Shown here: piece by piece, positions 41,841-49,616 of the stretch
How positions within the stretch are numbered: the first letter of the stretch is position 1
Layout: the number at the start of each line of letters is the position of its first letter
From: CAWJFJ01 sp963800065
GTDB lineage: Bacteria > Actinomycetota > Acidimicrobiia > Acidimicrobiales > UBA8190
Assembly (NCBI GenBank): GCA_963800065.1
Contig: CAWCZO010000009.1
Coordinates: 124,001 to 188,000 of the forward strand
DNA length: 64,000 nucleotides
Direction: 5' to 3'
Notes under the pieces: model-generated
What the model was told of the DNA's origin: nothing
Database searches by the model: none
Seen by the model: the letters and a program-made list of their open reading frames with translations, nothing else
Position numbers and translations under genes: made by a program

Positions 41841-42340
41841 CCGATCCGACGCCCGTCCCGGCGAGCGCCGCGGACCGGGACGCCGTCAGTCGCCTGCTCG
41901 GTCGGATCCCCTCGGGGGCGTTCTCGGTGGCGCTGCGACGAGGCGACGGCGCCCCGGCCGTCATCGCCAACGCGCCACTGCTGGACGACGGCACTCCCAT
42001 GCCGACCCGATTCTGGTTGGTCGACGCCCCCTTGCGTGAAGCCGTCAGCCGCCTGGAGGCGGCCGGAGGGGTGCGAGAGGCCGAGGCCGCCCTTGCCGCC
42101 GATGCCGTGGCCGAGGCCCATCTGCGCTACGCGGCGGAGAGGGACGCCACTCTCCCGTCGGGTCACACCGGTCCCCGGCCGTCAGGCGGGGTGGGTGGGA
42201 CCCGGCAGGGGGTGAAGTGTCTCCACGCCCATCTGGCCTGGTTCCTCGTCGGCGGCGACGACCCCGTGGGCCGGTGGGTGGTGGAGAAACTGGCCCTCGA
42301 CACCACGGCGTATGTGGTAGAGCGGGGGTATGGCCGATGA
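41837..42340 (+). CDS. DUF501 family protein
   Basis: About 167 residues matching DUF501: DRDAVSRLLGRIPSGAFSVA, PLLDDGTPMPTRFWLVDAPL, REAVSRLEAAGGVREAEAAL, and the C-terminal GGTRQGVKCLHAHLAWFLVG with conserved Cys-His. No ATG, GTG or TTG exists in frame between the upstream gene's end and the conserved region. The best start is a CTG overlapping the ftsB-like stop (CTGA), with GGAG eight bases before it. The only canonical option is a GTG 144 bases further up, inside the upstream gene. Function is unknown; it is always near eno and ppx. Confidence 0.82.
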   Translation: MTDPTPVPASAADRDAVSRLLGRIPSGAFSVALRRGDGAPAVIANAPLLDDGTPMPTRFWLVDAPLREAVSRLEAAGGVREAEAALAADAVAEAHLRYAAERDATLPSGHTGPRPSGGVGGTRQGVKCLHAHLAWFLVGGDDPVGRWVVEKLALDTTAYVVERGYGR

Positions 42341-43286
42341 CACCGGGGCCGTCGCTGCTCTCGATTGCGGAACCAACTCGACACGACTGCTGATCGTCGA
42401 CGGACGGGGGGTGGTCCTCGATCGGCAGATGCGGATCACCCGCCTCGGCGAAGGCGTCGACTCCACCCACAAGCTGTCGGCCGACGCCATCACCCGGACC
42501 ATTGCCGTCCTGGGTGACTACCGACGGGCGATGGACGCCCACGGCGTGGTCCGGGCCCGCCTCGTCGCCACCTCGGCGGCACGCGACGCCGTGAACGCCG
42601 ACGAGTTCTTCGGGGCCGCCGAAGAGGCCACCGGTGTGCGACCGGAGCTGCTCAGCGGTCTCGAGGAAGGGCGGCTCTCGTTCATCGGGGCCACGGCGTC
42701 GCTACCGGCCCATGGCCGGGCGCCGGAGGGCGTGCTGGTGGTCGACATCGGTGGCGGATCGACCGAGCTCGCCGCCGGGGTGCCCGGAAGCGGCTCCGAA
42801 GGGGTGGCCACCATCCCCGAGGTGGCGGCCGTCTCTCTGGACATCGGATGCGTACGGCTGACGGAGCGGTTCTTCCACCACGACCCGCCGCTGGAGAGCG
42901 AGCTGGGCGCCGCCCGGGGGGTCGTGGAGGCCGAGGTGGCCCGCGCCGGCGCGGCGCTGGCGTCGATGGGGAGCGGGGGGATCCTGATCGGGCTGGCCGG
43001 GACGGTGTCCACCCTGGCCGCCCTCGACCTCGGGCTTCCCCGTTACGAACGGGCCCGGATCCACCACGCTGTCCTGACCAAGGAGAAGGTGGACGTCTGG
43101 TTGGGGCGCCTGGCCACCGAGGAGCGGCAGTCCCGCCTGGCGCGACCGGGCATGGTCGAGGGCCGCGCCGACGTGATCGTGGGTGGTGTCCTCGTGCTGG
43201 CGTCCGTGATGGCGGGCTTCCGGTACAGCGAATGCCTGGTATCGGAGGACGACATCCTCGACGGACTGGTCGCCAGCATACGCTGA
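42330..43286 (+). CDS. ppx: Ppx/GppA family exopolyphosphatase
   Basis: A 318-residue ASKHA-fold phosphatase, the short two-domain type. Phosphate-1 motif ALDCGTNSTRLLIVDG and phosphate-2 motif VVDIGGGSTELAAG are intact, with SFIGATAS and IGLAGTVSTLAALDLG further on. It hydrolyses polyphosphate and/or the pentaphosphate alarmone; short actinobacterial forms (ppx2-like) vary in activity. The ATG overlaps the DUF501 gene by 11 bases. It closes the conserved cluster, and a short hairpin follows. Confidence 0.93.
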   Translation: MADDTGAVAALDCGTNSTRLLIVDGRGVVLDRQMRITRLGEGVDSTHKLSADAITRTIAVLGDYRRAMDAHGVVRARLVATSAARDAVNADEFFGAAEEATGVRPELLSGLEEGRLSFIGATASLPAHGRAPEGVLVVDIGGGSTELAAGVPGSGSEGVATIPEVAAVSLDIGCVRLTERFFHHDPPLESELGAARGVVEAEVARAGAALASMGSGGILIGLAGTVSTLAALDLGLPRYERARIHHAVLTKEKVDVWLGRLATEERQSRLARPGMVEGRADVIVGGVLVLASVMAGFRYSECLVSEDDILDGLVASIR

Positions 43287-43295
43287 GGTCTTACC

Positions 43296-43313
43296 CGCCC
43301 GTTTTCTCGGGCG
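43296..43313. terminator. Short hairpin between convergent genes
   Basis: CGCCCG and CGGGCG can pair around a TTTTCT loop, ten bases after the ppx stop and 30 bases before the end of the convergent DUF2304 gene. It has only six base pairs and no T-tract, so this is a tentative terminator. Confidence 0.35.
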
Positions 43314-43342
43314 AGCCCGGGACCCGTCGACCCGAGCGAACC

Positions 43343-43744
43343 TCAGAACGGACGAGGAGCGACCGGCAACTCGTCATGGACGCCGAGATCCCGGCTGTCG
43401 GGAGGCGGCGGAGGAGGCTGTGCGGTGAGAAGTCCGATCTCCTGGACGAGGGCCGTCTGCTTGGCCGACAGGCGGTCGAGACTGAGAGAAAGATGGAAGA
43501 CGAGCATGACGAGGAACAAGACGGCGAGAAGAAGGATGAAGTCCGGCGGGTAGTCGATGCCGACGAATCGCGAGACCTGACCCAGGAGGTTGAAGGGGAG
43601 GGTGGCGCTGACGAAGACCATGACGAAGCTGACCAGCAGCCACAGAATGGCCGCCTGCTCCCGGAGCCGGTGCCTGCGCATGGCGAAGACGGAGACGACG
43701 AGGAATCCCAGGCTCACGGCCATGGACAGTACGAACGCTCTCAT
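43343..43744 (-). CDS. DUF2304 membrane protein
   Basis: A 133-residue protein with three hydrophobic helices (SMAVSLGFLVVSVFAM, AAILWLLVSFVMVFVSATLP and PDFILLLAVLFLVMLVFHLS), then a cytoplasmic coiled coil (LSLDRLSAKQTALVQEIGLL) and a Pro-rich tail. That is the DUF2304 layout. Members nearly always follow a dolichol-phosphate-mannose-synthase-like GT2, and here the ATG overlaps that gene's stop (ATGA). It probably forms a membrane partner for the transferase; activity is not established. Confidence 0.88.
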   Translation of the reverse strand: MRAFVLSMAVSLGFLVVSVFAMRRHRLREQAAILWLLVSFVMVFVSATLPFNLLGQVSRFVGIDYPPDFILLLAVLFLVMLVFHLSLSLDRLSAKQTALVQEIGLLTAQPPPPPPDSRDLGVHDELPVAPRPF

Positions 43745-44682
43745 TTCGTCTCCTTCCTGTCGGTGGTCTCGTCGCCGTCGACGCGACCGATGGCGTCGGC
43801 GCGACTGAGGCTGTCCACGACGAGTGCGATCACCACCCGGGCCATATAGTAAGCCGACCGTAGTCCCGCGATGCTCGAGCGTCCGTGGGCACGTGGCGTC
43901 ATGCGGACGGGGACCTCTTCGATCCGGAGCCGATGGCGGCTGGCCAACACCAGTGACTCGACCTCGGGGAAATCAGTGGGGTACGTCCGAGCGAACATCT
44001 CGATGCCGCGGCGGCCGACGGCCCTGAATCCCGAGGTCGTATCGGTGAACCGGCCCTTGGCGCGCCAGCAGACCAGGCGGGCCAGCAGGCGCATGCCGAA
44101 TCGGCGACCGGTCGACGCCTCATATTCCCCACGGCCGAGCCAGCGCGAGCCCACGGTCATATCGGCCCGTCCACAGAGTATGGGTTCGAGGAGTCGTTCC
44201 AATTCGAACGGGTCGTGCTGTCCGTCGCCGTCGATCTGGACGGCGATGTCGAATCCGTAGCGCATGGCATAGCGGTAACCGGTCTGGACCGCTCCACCGA
44301 TGCCGAGATTGACGGGCAGGGTCATGACCGACGCACCCGCCTCGCGGGCCCGCCGCGCCGTGTCGTCCTGTGATCCGTCGTCGACGACGACCACATGAGC
44401 ACCGGGTATCGCCGCCTTCACCTGTGCCACGACGTGAGCCACCGAGCGTCCTTCGTTGAACGCCGGAATCACGATGCAGATGCGGGTGGTGACGGCGGGC
44501 TCAGCGGGGCGCGCTCCGCGCGCCCACTGTCGCCACTCCTCGTTGACGACCGGAACGGGTCTCGAGATGACGTCCGTGGCGGGGCCACGGGGGGCGGCCA
44601 GGACCGGGCGCGATGGCTCGGTGACAACGGGTGTGCTGGGGGCAGGAGCCGGGGTCGTCTGGAGGTCGCTCCGCGACATCAT
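43741..44682 (-). CDS. GT2 glycosyltransferase (polyprenyl-phosphate sugar synthase-like)
   Basis: A 313-residue GT-A enzyme. After a disordered Pro/Ala leader, the fold starts at ICIVIPAFNEGRSVAHVVAQ, with VVVVDDGSQDDTARRA, GIGGAVQTGYRYAM and the DxD-like VQIDGDGQHDPFELE, followed by SRWLGRGEYE. It resembles enzymes moving a sugar from a nucleotide donor to polyprenyl phosphate. Two ATG codons follow GAGGAGA directly; the first is taken here. It is coupled to the DUF2304 gene. Confidence 0.87.
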   Translation of the reverse strand: MMSRSDLQTTPAPAPSTPVVTEPSRPVLAAPRGPATDVISRPVPVVNEEWRQWARGARPAEPAVTTRICIVIPAFNEGRSVAHVVAQVKAAIPGAHVVVVDDGSQDDTARRAREAGASVMTLPVNLGIGGAVQTGYRYAMRYGFDIAVQIDGDGQHDPFELERLLEPILCGRADMTVGSRWLGRGEYEASTGRRFGMRLLARLVCWRAKGRFTDTTSGFRAVGRRGIEMFARTYPTDFPEVESLVLASRHRLRIEEVPVRMTPRAHGRSSIAGLRSAYYMARVVIALVVDSLSRADAIGRVDGDETTDRKETK

Positions 44683-44830
44683 TCTCCTCGGAGAGCTGGG
44701 CTTTGGCGCCAGGTTAGCCGTCGGCGCCGAGGCACTGGGTTTCCCGTGCGGGCGCCGCTCGGTGGGCAGCCCTGTCCGTGGCCCGGGGCCACAACCAGGC
44801 TGGGACTCCTCGGGGCCACGGGGCCTGCTC

Positions 44831-45871
44831 TCACCGCGCGCCGTGGAGGGCCCGGATGATCCGCAGCGGGCGGGTGACACGCCAGCTCACGGTCCGGTGA
44901 AGGGCGTCGACCTCGTTCCGGGCGCGCTCGAGGCCTCCCAGCGCGGCGTCAAGGAGCTGACGGGATTCGTCGAGCTGGGCCTGTGCCGTGGCCAGCCGGG
45001 CTTCGGTCCGGGCACAGCGCTCCTCAGCGTCGACCAGCCGGGCTTCGGTGGCCACGAGGACGGCGCCACGTTGATCGAGCGCCGCCGCCATGGCGTCACG
45101 GTCGAGATGAGCCGCTGTCAGCCGGCGCTCGATGTCGGCTATCCCCGCCGAAACAGTCGTGGACGAGACCGGGGGAGCCTCGATGCGAAGCAGCGAAGGC
45201 CGTGCGGTCGAGGCAAACGCTCGTCGGGCCTGCCGGGTGTCGCAATGGGTGCGGATCAACGGCCACAACGTCTCGATGAGGTAGTCACGATCTTGGACCG
45301 CTCGGGGGAATTCGAGGAGGAAGAGCGGAATCTGCTCGGCCGTCGACCAATGGATCAGGCGATGGAAACCGACGGCCAGGATGCGGGCCTGATCGGTGGG
45401 ATCGAGCGAGTAGACGACCCCGGCGTCCGCCCCACCGCGCACGTCGGACAAGGGACGGTTGCCGAACTCGCCCAGCGCCACGTCGATACGCTCCTGAAAG
45501 ACCCGACTGGTGGCGGCGGCGAAGAGGTCGCGGACCGGGACGATGAGGGCATCCACGGTGACAGATGTCAGATCGATCTCGTGGAGATAACTGAACAACC
45601 ACGGATCCTTGACCACATACGGAGCGTCGTCATCGAGCAGGTTGTGCTCGAGTCCGGCTCGGGCCTCGTCGACCCAGAGGCCGGAGTCGCCGACATCGAG
45701 GCCGCACGATCCCAGAAACTTGACGAGGAAGCTGGTTCCGGTCCGACCCGTTCCGGCAATGACGATGTGGTGGCGCGACGAGTCTGCCTGTCGTCCCCGC
45801 TGGAGGGAGTCGGTCACTCTGGTGAATTTATCGGGACCGGGCGGCAAGGTGGCGGCAATCGCGGGTTTCAC
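44831..45871 (-). CDS. Sulfotransferase-like P-loop protein with C-terminal coiled coil
   Basis: About 346 residues. A P-loop HHIVIAGTGRTGTSFLVKFL near residue 26, the strand VVKDPWLFSYL and ALIVPVRDLFAAATSRVFQE match the sulfotransferase fold (5'- and 3'-phosphosulfate-binding regions). The C-terminal 110 residues are a heptad coiled coil (DAEERCARTEARLATAQAQL) ending SWRVTRPLRIIRALHG, an ending common in large cell-surface glycosyltransferases. The GTG start is the first canonical one after the upstream stop; a CTG overlapping that stop is also in frame. It probably sulfates or otherwise modifies a surface glycan. Confidence 0.72.
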   Translation of the reverse strand: MKPAIAATLPPGPDKFTRVTDSLQRGRQADSSRHHIVIAGTGRTGTSFLVKFLGSCGLDVGDSGLWVDEARAGLEHNLLDDDAPYVVKDPWLFSYLHEIDLTSVTVDALIVPVRDLFAAATSRVFQERIDVALGEFGNRPLSDVRGGADAGVVYSLDPTDQARILAVGFHRLIHWSTAEQIPLFLLEFPRAVQDRDYLIETLWPLIRTHCDTRQARRAFASTARPSLLRIEAPPVSSTTVSAGIADIERRLTAAHLDRDAMAAALDQRGAVLVATEARLVDAEERCARTEARLATAQAQLDESRQLLDAALGGLERARNEVDALHRTVSWRVTRPLRIIRALHGAR

Positions 45872-45912
45872 CAGGGCCGACGCCGGTCCGATCCTCGGTG
45901 CGACAGGCGCGC

Positions 45913-47283
45913 TCAGGGTTCCTGGGGCAGAGCGAGTCCCCGCTGTTCCTCCACGCTCAGGACCGAGAGTGTTCCCGCCTTCAGAGCGGCCACGGTGAAG
46001 AACGCCATGGCCACGGCGGCCACGACGGTGCCGATGAACAGACCATGCTCGACGCGGGGAAGCAAGGAGCCGTGGATGAAAAGGACGCCGACGAGACTCC
46101 CGAATCCGGCTATCCAGCCCAGGAGCATGCGTCGGTAGAAGCGCAGGGCGATGAGGGCCTGGGCCAGGACCGTGGCGATCATGTACGCGGCACTGGCGCC
46201 GCCGAGGAACGCGAAGTCGAGGTGTCCGAGCCGAAACCGGCTCCCGAAGAGGAGAGGGAACAAGACAGGGCCCAAGGCGAAGGCCCCCACGGTGTTCACG
46301 CACCCGAAACCGGTCACCAGGAGAATCAGTCGAACGAGCCCCTTGCGGAACTCATCCCAGCGTCCGGTGGCCGCTTGGCGGGAGAGGCTCGGCAACAAGG
46401 CCGCCTGGAGGGCGCCGAACAGGAAGACCGGAACCCGGGCGACGATGAGGCCGGCCAGGAAGCGACCGGCCTCCGCCTCTTGAGATCTGTTGGCCAGGAG
46501 TTTCACCGCCAACGGGGCGGTATTGATGAGGCCCTGGCCCAGCACGGAACCAGCCAGGAGATATCCGAGTGCGCTCGACAACTCGGACCACGTCGCCGGC
46601 GGTCCCGGCCCGGCCACGGGCCGGCGACGACCGGCGACGAAGACGATCGCCGTCGCGGGAGCGACACCGAAGACGATGCCGTAGGGACCGGCGCCCGACA
46701 CGGCCAGCGTCGCCATCACCACGCACGGCAGGAGACGTAACAGGCCCTCCGCGGCGATGATGACAGCGTAGCGGCGAAAGTCTCCCAGACCGGCGAGAAC
46801 ACCGCGGACGAGGAACTGTGCGTAATAGCCGATCAAGCCGACCAGTGTGCCGACGAGAAGGAGCGTGTCCCCGTCGAAGAGCCGGTTGGAGATGGGCCGA
46901 GATGCCGCCGTGCACAAGACCAACATGAAGACGAGCAGGACACCTCCCAACGCCGCCGCCCGCCTCACGACGGGCCGCCCACCCAGACCGACGCTACGGC
47001 GGGCGGAAACGGCGCGACCGACCTCCTGCTCGAGGGTGGCGAACAGGCCCGGGCCGACGAGCAGCAAGAATGCCCACTGCGCCGACAGCCCGGCATAGGC
47101 CCGGGGTCCGACGGCCCGGGCCGACTCGAGGAGATATCCGTACGCGGCCAGGCCGCTCACGATCTGGCCCAGGGCGACGACGAAGGTCCCCGGGGGCAGG
47201 CCCGAAGTCGATCGAGGTGCGCGAGAGGTCGGATCGGAGTTCATACGACGAAGAGAAGACGTGGCATATCGTGCCTCGCTCAT
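45913..47283 (-). CDS. Polysaccharide flippase-like membrane protein (Wzx/MATE fold)
   Basis: A 456-residue protein with about twelve hydrophobic helices, for example VVALGQIVSGLAAYGYLLES, ALGGVLLVFMLVLCTA, FLFGALQAALLPSLSR and TVVAAVAMAFFTVAAL. The pattern GALQAALLPSLSR-A and paired six-helix halves are typical of oligosaccharide flippases of the MOP superfamily. It should move lipid-linked glycans across the membrane. The first in-frame ATG is used; another 13 codons later is possible. Divergent sugar-nucleotide genes lie 376 bases away. Confidence 0.85.
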   Translation of the reverse strand: MSEARYATSSLRRMNSDPTSRAPRSTSGLPPGTFVVALGQIVSGLAAYGYLLESARAVGPRAYAGLSAQWAFLLLVGPGLFATLEQEVGRAVSARRSVGLGGRPVVRRAAALGGVLLVFMLVLCTAASRPISNRLFDGDTLLLVGTLVGLIGYYAQFLVRGVLAGLGDFRRYAVIIAAEGLLRLLPCVVMATLAVSGAGPYGIVFGVAPATAIVFVAGRRRPVAGPGPPATWSELSSALGYLLAGSVLGQGLINTAPLAVKLLANRSQEAEAGRFLAGLIVARVPVFLFGALQAALLPSLSRQAATGRWDEFRKGLVRLILLVTGFGCVNTVGAFALGPVLFPLLFGSRFRLGHLDFAFLGGASAAYMIATVLAQALIALRFYRRMLLGWIAGFGSLVGVLFIHGSLLPRVEHGLFIGTVVAAVAMAFFTVAALKAGTLSVLSVEEQRGLALPQEP

Positions 47284-47658
47284 GCCGGGGGGCCGAGGAT
47301 GGGTGTGCGGACCCCTCCGGAATGACGGCTGACGGGGGCCTCGCTCACCCAGGGATGGCCGGACGTGCCCCTGTGGGCCGTCCGGTGGTAAGCCCTGGGG
47401 TGTTCCGGAGGAGGCGTCGACGGTGTCGACCGCAGGTCAGAGCGGTCCTGGTCACCGGCGCGGTACCATCGGGCACCATAGCGGAGTTCGCCACGACCCA
47501 ACCCGTGCCCTGGGGTCCCGGCGCCACCGTGCGTCGGACCTGGCGTGGGGCGCTCGGATCTCTGAACCGTGCCGCGGCGACTCCTCCGGGTCACCCCGTC
47601 GCCGGGACGGGCCTGGACATCCCCCCGTTCGCCCAGACCTTGGAATAGGACGTAGCCC
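47284..47658. other. Non-coding gap between divergent glycan gene sets
   Basis: This 375-base stretch separates the flippase gene and the plus-strand epimerase set. Open frames cross it on both strands, but they have no recognisable domains and look like high-GC background. It should hold promoters for both directions. No confident operator or hairpin was picked out by eye. Confidence 0.6.
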
Positions 47659-47802
47659 ATGTCAGTACAGATCGAGAGTCGGCCAGGGGCGATCGCTCCG
47701 TCGGCCGCCGCCGGCGTGCAGTTCGCTGTGGGCGGCATCGGCCCCCGGGCCGTAAGCGACCTCCGTCAGAAGATCCTTCAATGTGGAGAACGACGACGAT
47801 GA
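47659..47802 (+). CDS. Possible 47-aa leader ORF
   Basis: A short frame starting MSVQIESRPGAIAPSAAAGV and ending KILQCGERRR. AGGA lies eight bases before its ATG, and its TGA overlaps the ATG of the epimerase gene (ATGA), the same coupling seen between real genes in this window. There is no signal peptide, membrane helix or family that I recognise. It could be a leader that sets epimerase translation, or chance. No homologue can be named. Confidence 0.4.
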   Translation: MSVQIESRPGAIAPSAAAGVQFAVGGIGPRAVSDLRQKILQCGERRR

Positions 47803-48776
47803 ACTCTGCTCTTGTCTGTGGCGCCGGCGGATTTATTGGTTCGCATCTGGTGAAGAGGCTGAAGGCGGAAGGCTCATGGGTTCGCGGCGTTGACCTGAAG
47901 GCGCCATCGTTCGATGAGTCGGCAGCCGACAGCTTTGTCATCGGGGACTTGACCGACCCTCGATTCGTGACCGAGGTGATGGACCGCCCCTTCGGTGAGG
48001 TGTACCAGTTGGCGGCCGACATGGGCGGCGCCGGCTACATCTTCACCGGTGAGCACGATGCCGATGTCATGCACAACTCGGCCTCGATCAACCTCAACGT
48101 GGCTCGCCAAGCGGTCGCCTCGAATGTCGGGACACTCTTCTATTCGTCATCGGCGTGTATCTATCCTGAGCGGAATCAGCTTGACCCCGATAATCCGAAC
48201 TGCGCCGAGGAGTCGGCCTATCCGGCGGAACCGGACAGTGAGTACGGGTGGGAAAAGCTGTTCAGTGAGCGTCTGTACCTCGCCTATCGGCGCAATTACG
48301 CCCTCAACGTCAGGATCGCGCGCTTTCACAACATCTTCGGGCCCGAAGGAACCTGGCAGGGGGGGAAGGAGAAGGCTCCGGCGGCGATCTGCCGAAAGGT
48401 CGCAGAGGCCGAGCCCGGTGGGGAAATCGAGATCTGGGGTGACGGTAAACAGACCCGAACCTTTCTGTACATAGACGAATGCCTGGACGGCGTTCGCAGG
48501 CTCATGGACAGCGATTTCTCCGGACCGGTGAACATCGGGTCCGAGGAAATGGTCAGCATCGACGGTCTGGCCGAGATGGTCATGACGATTGCCGACAAAC
48601 AGGTCAGCGTCAGGCACATCGACGGGCCTCTGGGAGTGAGAGGTCGCAGCTCGGACAACAAGCTCGTCGAGGTGGAGCTGGGCTGGAAGCCATCGTTGCC
48701 TCTACAGGTCGGGTTGACAGCGACCTACCAATGGATCGAGCGTCAGGTGAACGCCAGGGCCCTCGCCGGGGCCTAG
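47799..48776 (+). CDS. GDP-D-mannose 3',5'-epimerase-like SDR protein
   Basis: A 325-residue extended short-chain dehydrogenase. It has a Rossmann GAGGFIGSHLV, AADMGGAGYIF, FYSSSACIYPE, the catalytic YGWEK, RFHNIFGPEGTWQGGKEKAP, IWGDGKQTRTFLYIDECLDG, VNIGSEEMVS and GVRGRSSDN. Those blocks follow the plant GDP-mannose 3,5-epimerase pattern almost element for element, which converts GDP-mannose to GDP-L-galactose (or L-gulose). The ATG at MNSAL is preceded by GGAGA. It heads a four-gene glycan set. Codon use is less GC-rich than in the backbone. Confidence 0.85.
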   Translation: MNSALVCGAGGFIGSHLVKRLKAEGSWVRGVDLKAPSFDESAADSFVIGDLTDPRFVTEVMDRPFGEVYQLAADMGGAGYIFTGEHDADVMHNSASINLNVARQAVASNVGTLFYSSSACIYPERNQLDPDNPNCAEESAYPAEPDSEYGWEKLFSERLYLAYRRNYALNVRIARFHNIFGPEGTWQGGKEKAPAAICRKVAEAEPGGEIEIWGDGKQTRTFLYIDECLDGVRRLMDSDFSGPVNIGSEEMVSIDGLAEMVMTIADKQVSVRHIDGPLGVRGRSSDNKLVEVELGWKPSLPLQVGLTATYQWIERQVNARALAGA

Positions 48777-48812
48777 CTCGCCGATCACGACCTCCAACAA
48801 CCCCCCCACTCG

Positions 48813-49616
48813 ATGAATCCGATCACGTTTTCCATCATCACGCCGTCCTACAACCAGGCACAGTTCATTGAACGGACAATCGAGAGCGTCCTCAATCAGG
48901 ATTACCCACTCGTCGAATATATCGTCATGGATGGTGGATCAACCGATGGAACCGTCGAGATCCTCCAGAAGTACGGTGATCGAACGATTTGGAAGTCGGA
49001 GAAGGACAACGGACAATCGGAGGCGATCAACAAGGGTCTGCGGATGGCCACGGGGGACGTTGTCGCATTCCTGAACTCAGACGACACCTACGAGCCACGC
49101 GCTCTGTCGAAGGTTGCTGACTTCTTCGAGAAGAACCCGGGTACGAGATGGGTCTATGGAAAGTGCCGCATCATCGACGCCGAGGATGTCGAGATCAGAA
49201 GGCCGATCACCTGGTACAAGAACGCCCTGCTGAGGAACTACAGCTACCCCAAGCTCCTGAGCGAGAATTTCATCTCGCAGCCGGCCACTTTCTGGAGGCG
49301 CAGCCTCCACAGTGAGATCGGATACATCAACGAAGACGAACATTACGTCATGGACTACGAGTTCTGGCTCCGAATCGGACGGAAGTATCCGGCCGGCGTC
49401 ATCGACAGCTATCTCGCCAACTTCCGGATGTATGAAGCCAGTAAGAGCGGGAGCCTCTCCAATCCGCAGTTCGAAGATGAATTGCGGGTCGCCAAGACCT
49501 TCAGCAACGGAGCGAGACTCCCGATTCTCCTCCATCGGATCAACTATTTCAAGATCTTGATCATCTACAAGCTCATGGCAACTTTGAGACAAAGGAAAAT
49601 GAGATCGAAACCCTGA
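48813..49616 (+). CDS. GT2 glycosyltransferase (WcaA-like)
   Basis: A 267-residue GT-A transferase. It opens TFSIITPSYNQAQFIERTIE, then VLNQDYPLVEYIVMDGGSTD, SEKDNGQSEAINKGLRMATG and the DxD-type FLNSDDTYEP, followed by FISQPATFWRRSL and MDYEFWLRIGRKYP. This is the inverting family that adds one sugar during surface-glycan assembly. The C-terminus is basic and A/T-rich (TLRQRKMRSKP). It lies 36 bases after the epimerase gene and overlaps the next gene by the proposed CTGA. Donor and acceptor unknown. Confidence 0.9.
   Translation: MNPITFSIITPSYNQAQFIERTIESVLNQDYPLVEYIVMDGGSTDGTVEILQKYGDRTIWKSEKDNGQSEAINKGLRMATGDVVAFLNSDDTYEPRALSKVADFFEKNPGTRWVYGKCRIIDAEDVEIRRPITWYKNALLRNYSYPKLLSENFISQPATFWRRSLHSEIGYINEDEHYVMDYEFWLRIGRKYPAGVIDSYLANFRMYEASKSGSLSNPQFEDELRVAKTFSNGARLPILLHRINYFKILIIYKLMATLRQRKMRSKP

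Noticed and set aside
47070..47648. Plus-strand 192-codon frame in the gap before the glycan set
   Set aside because: Half of it is antisense to the flippase gene, and no domain, start site or sensible composition supports it.
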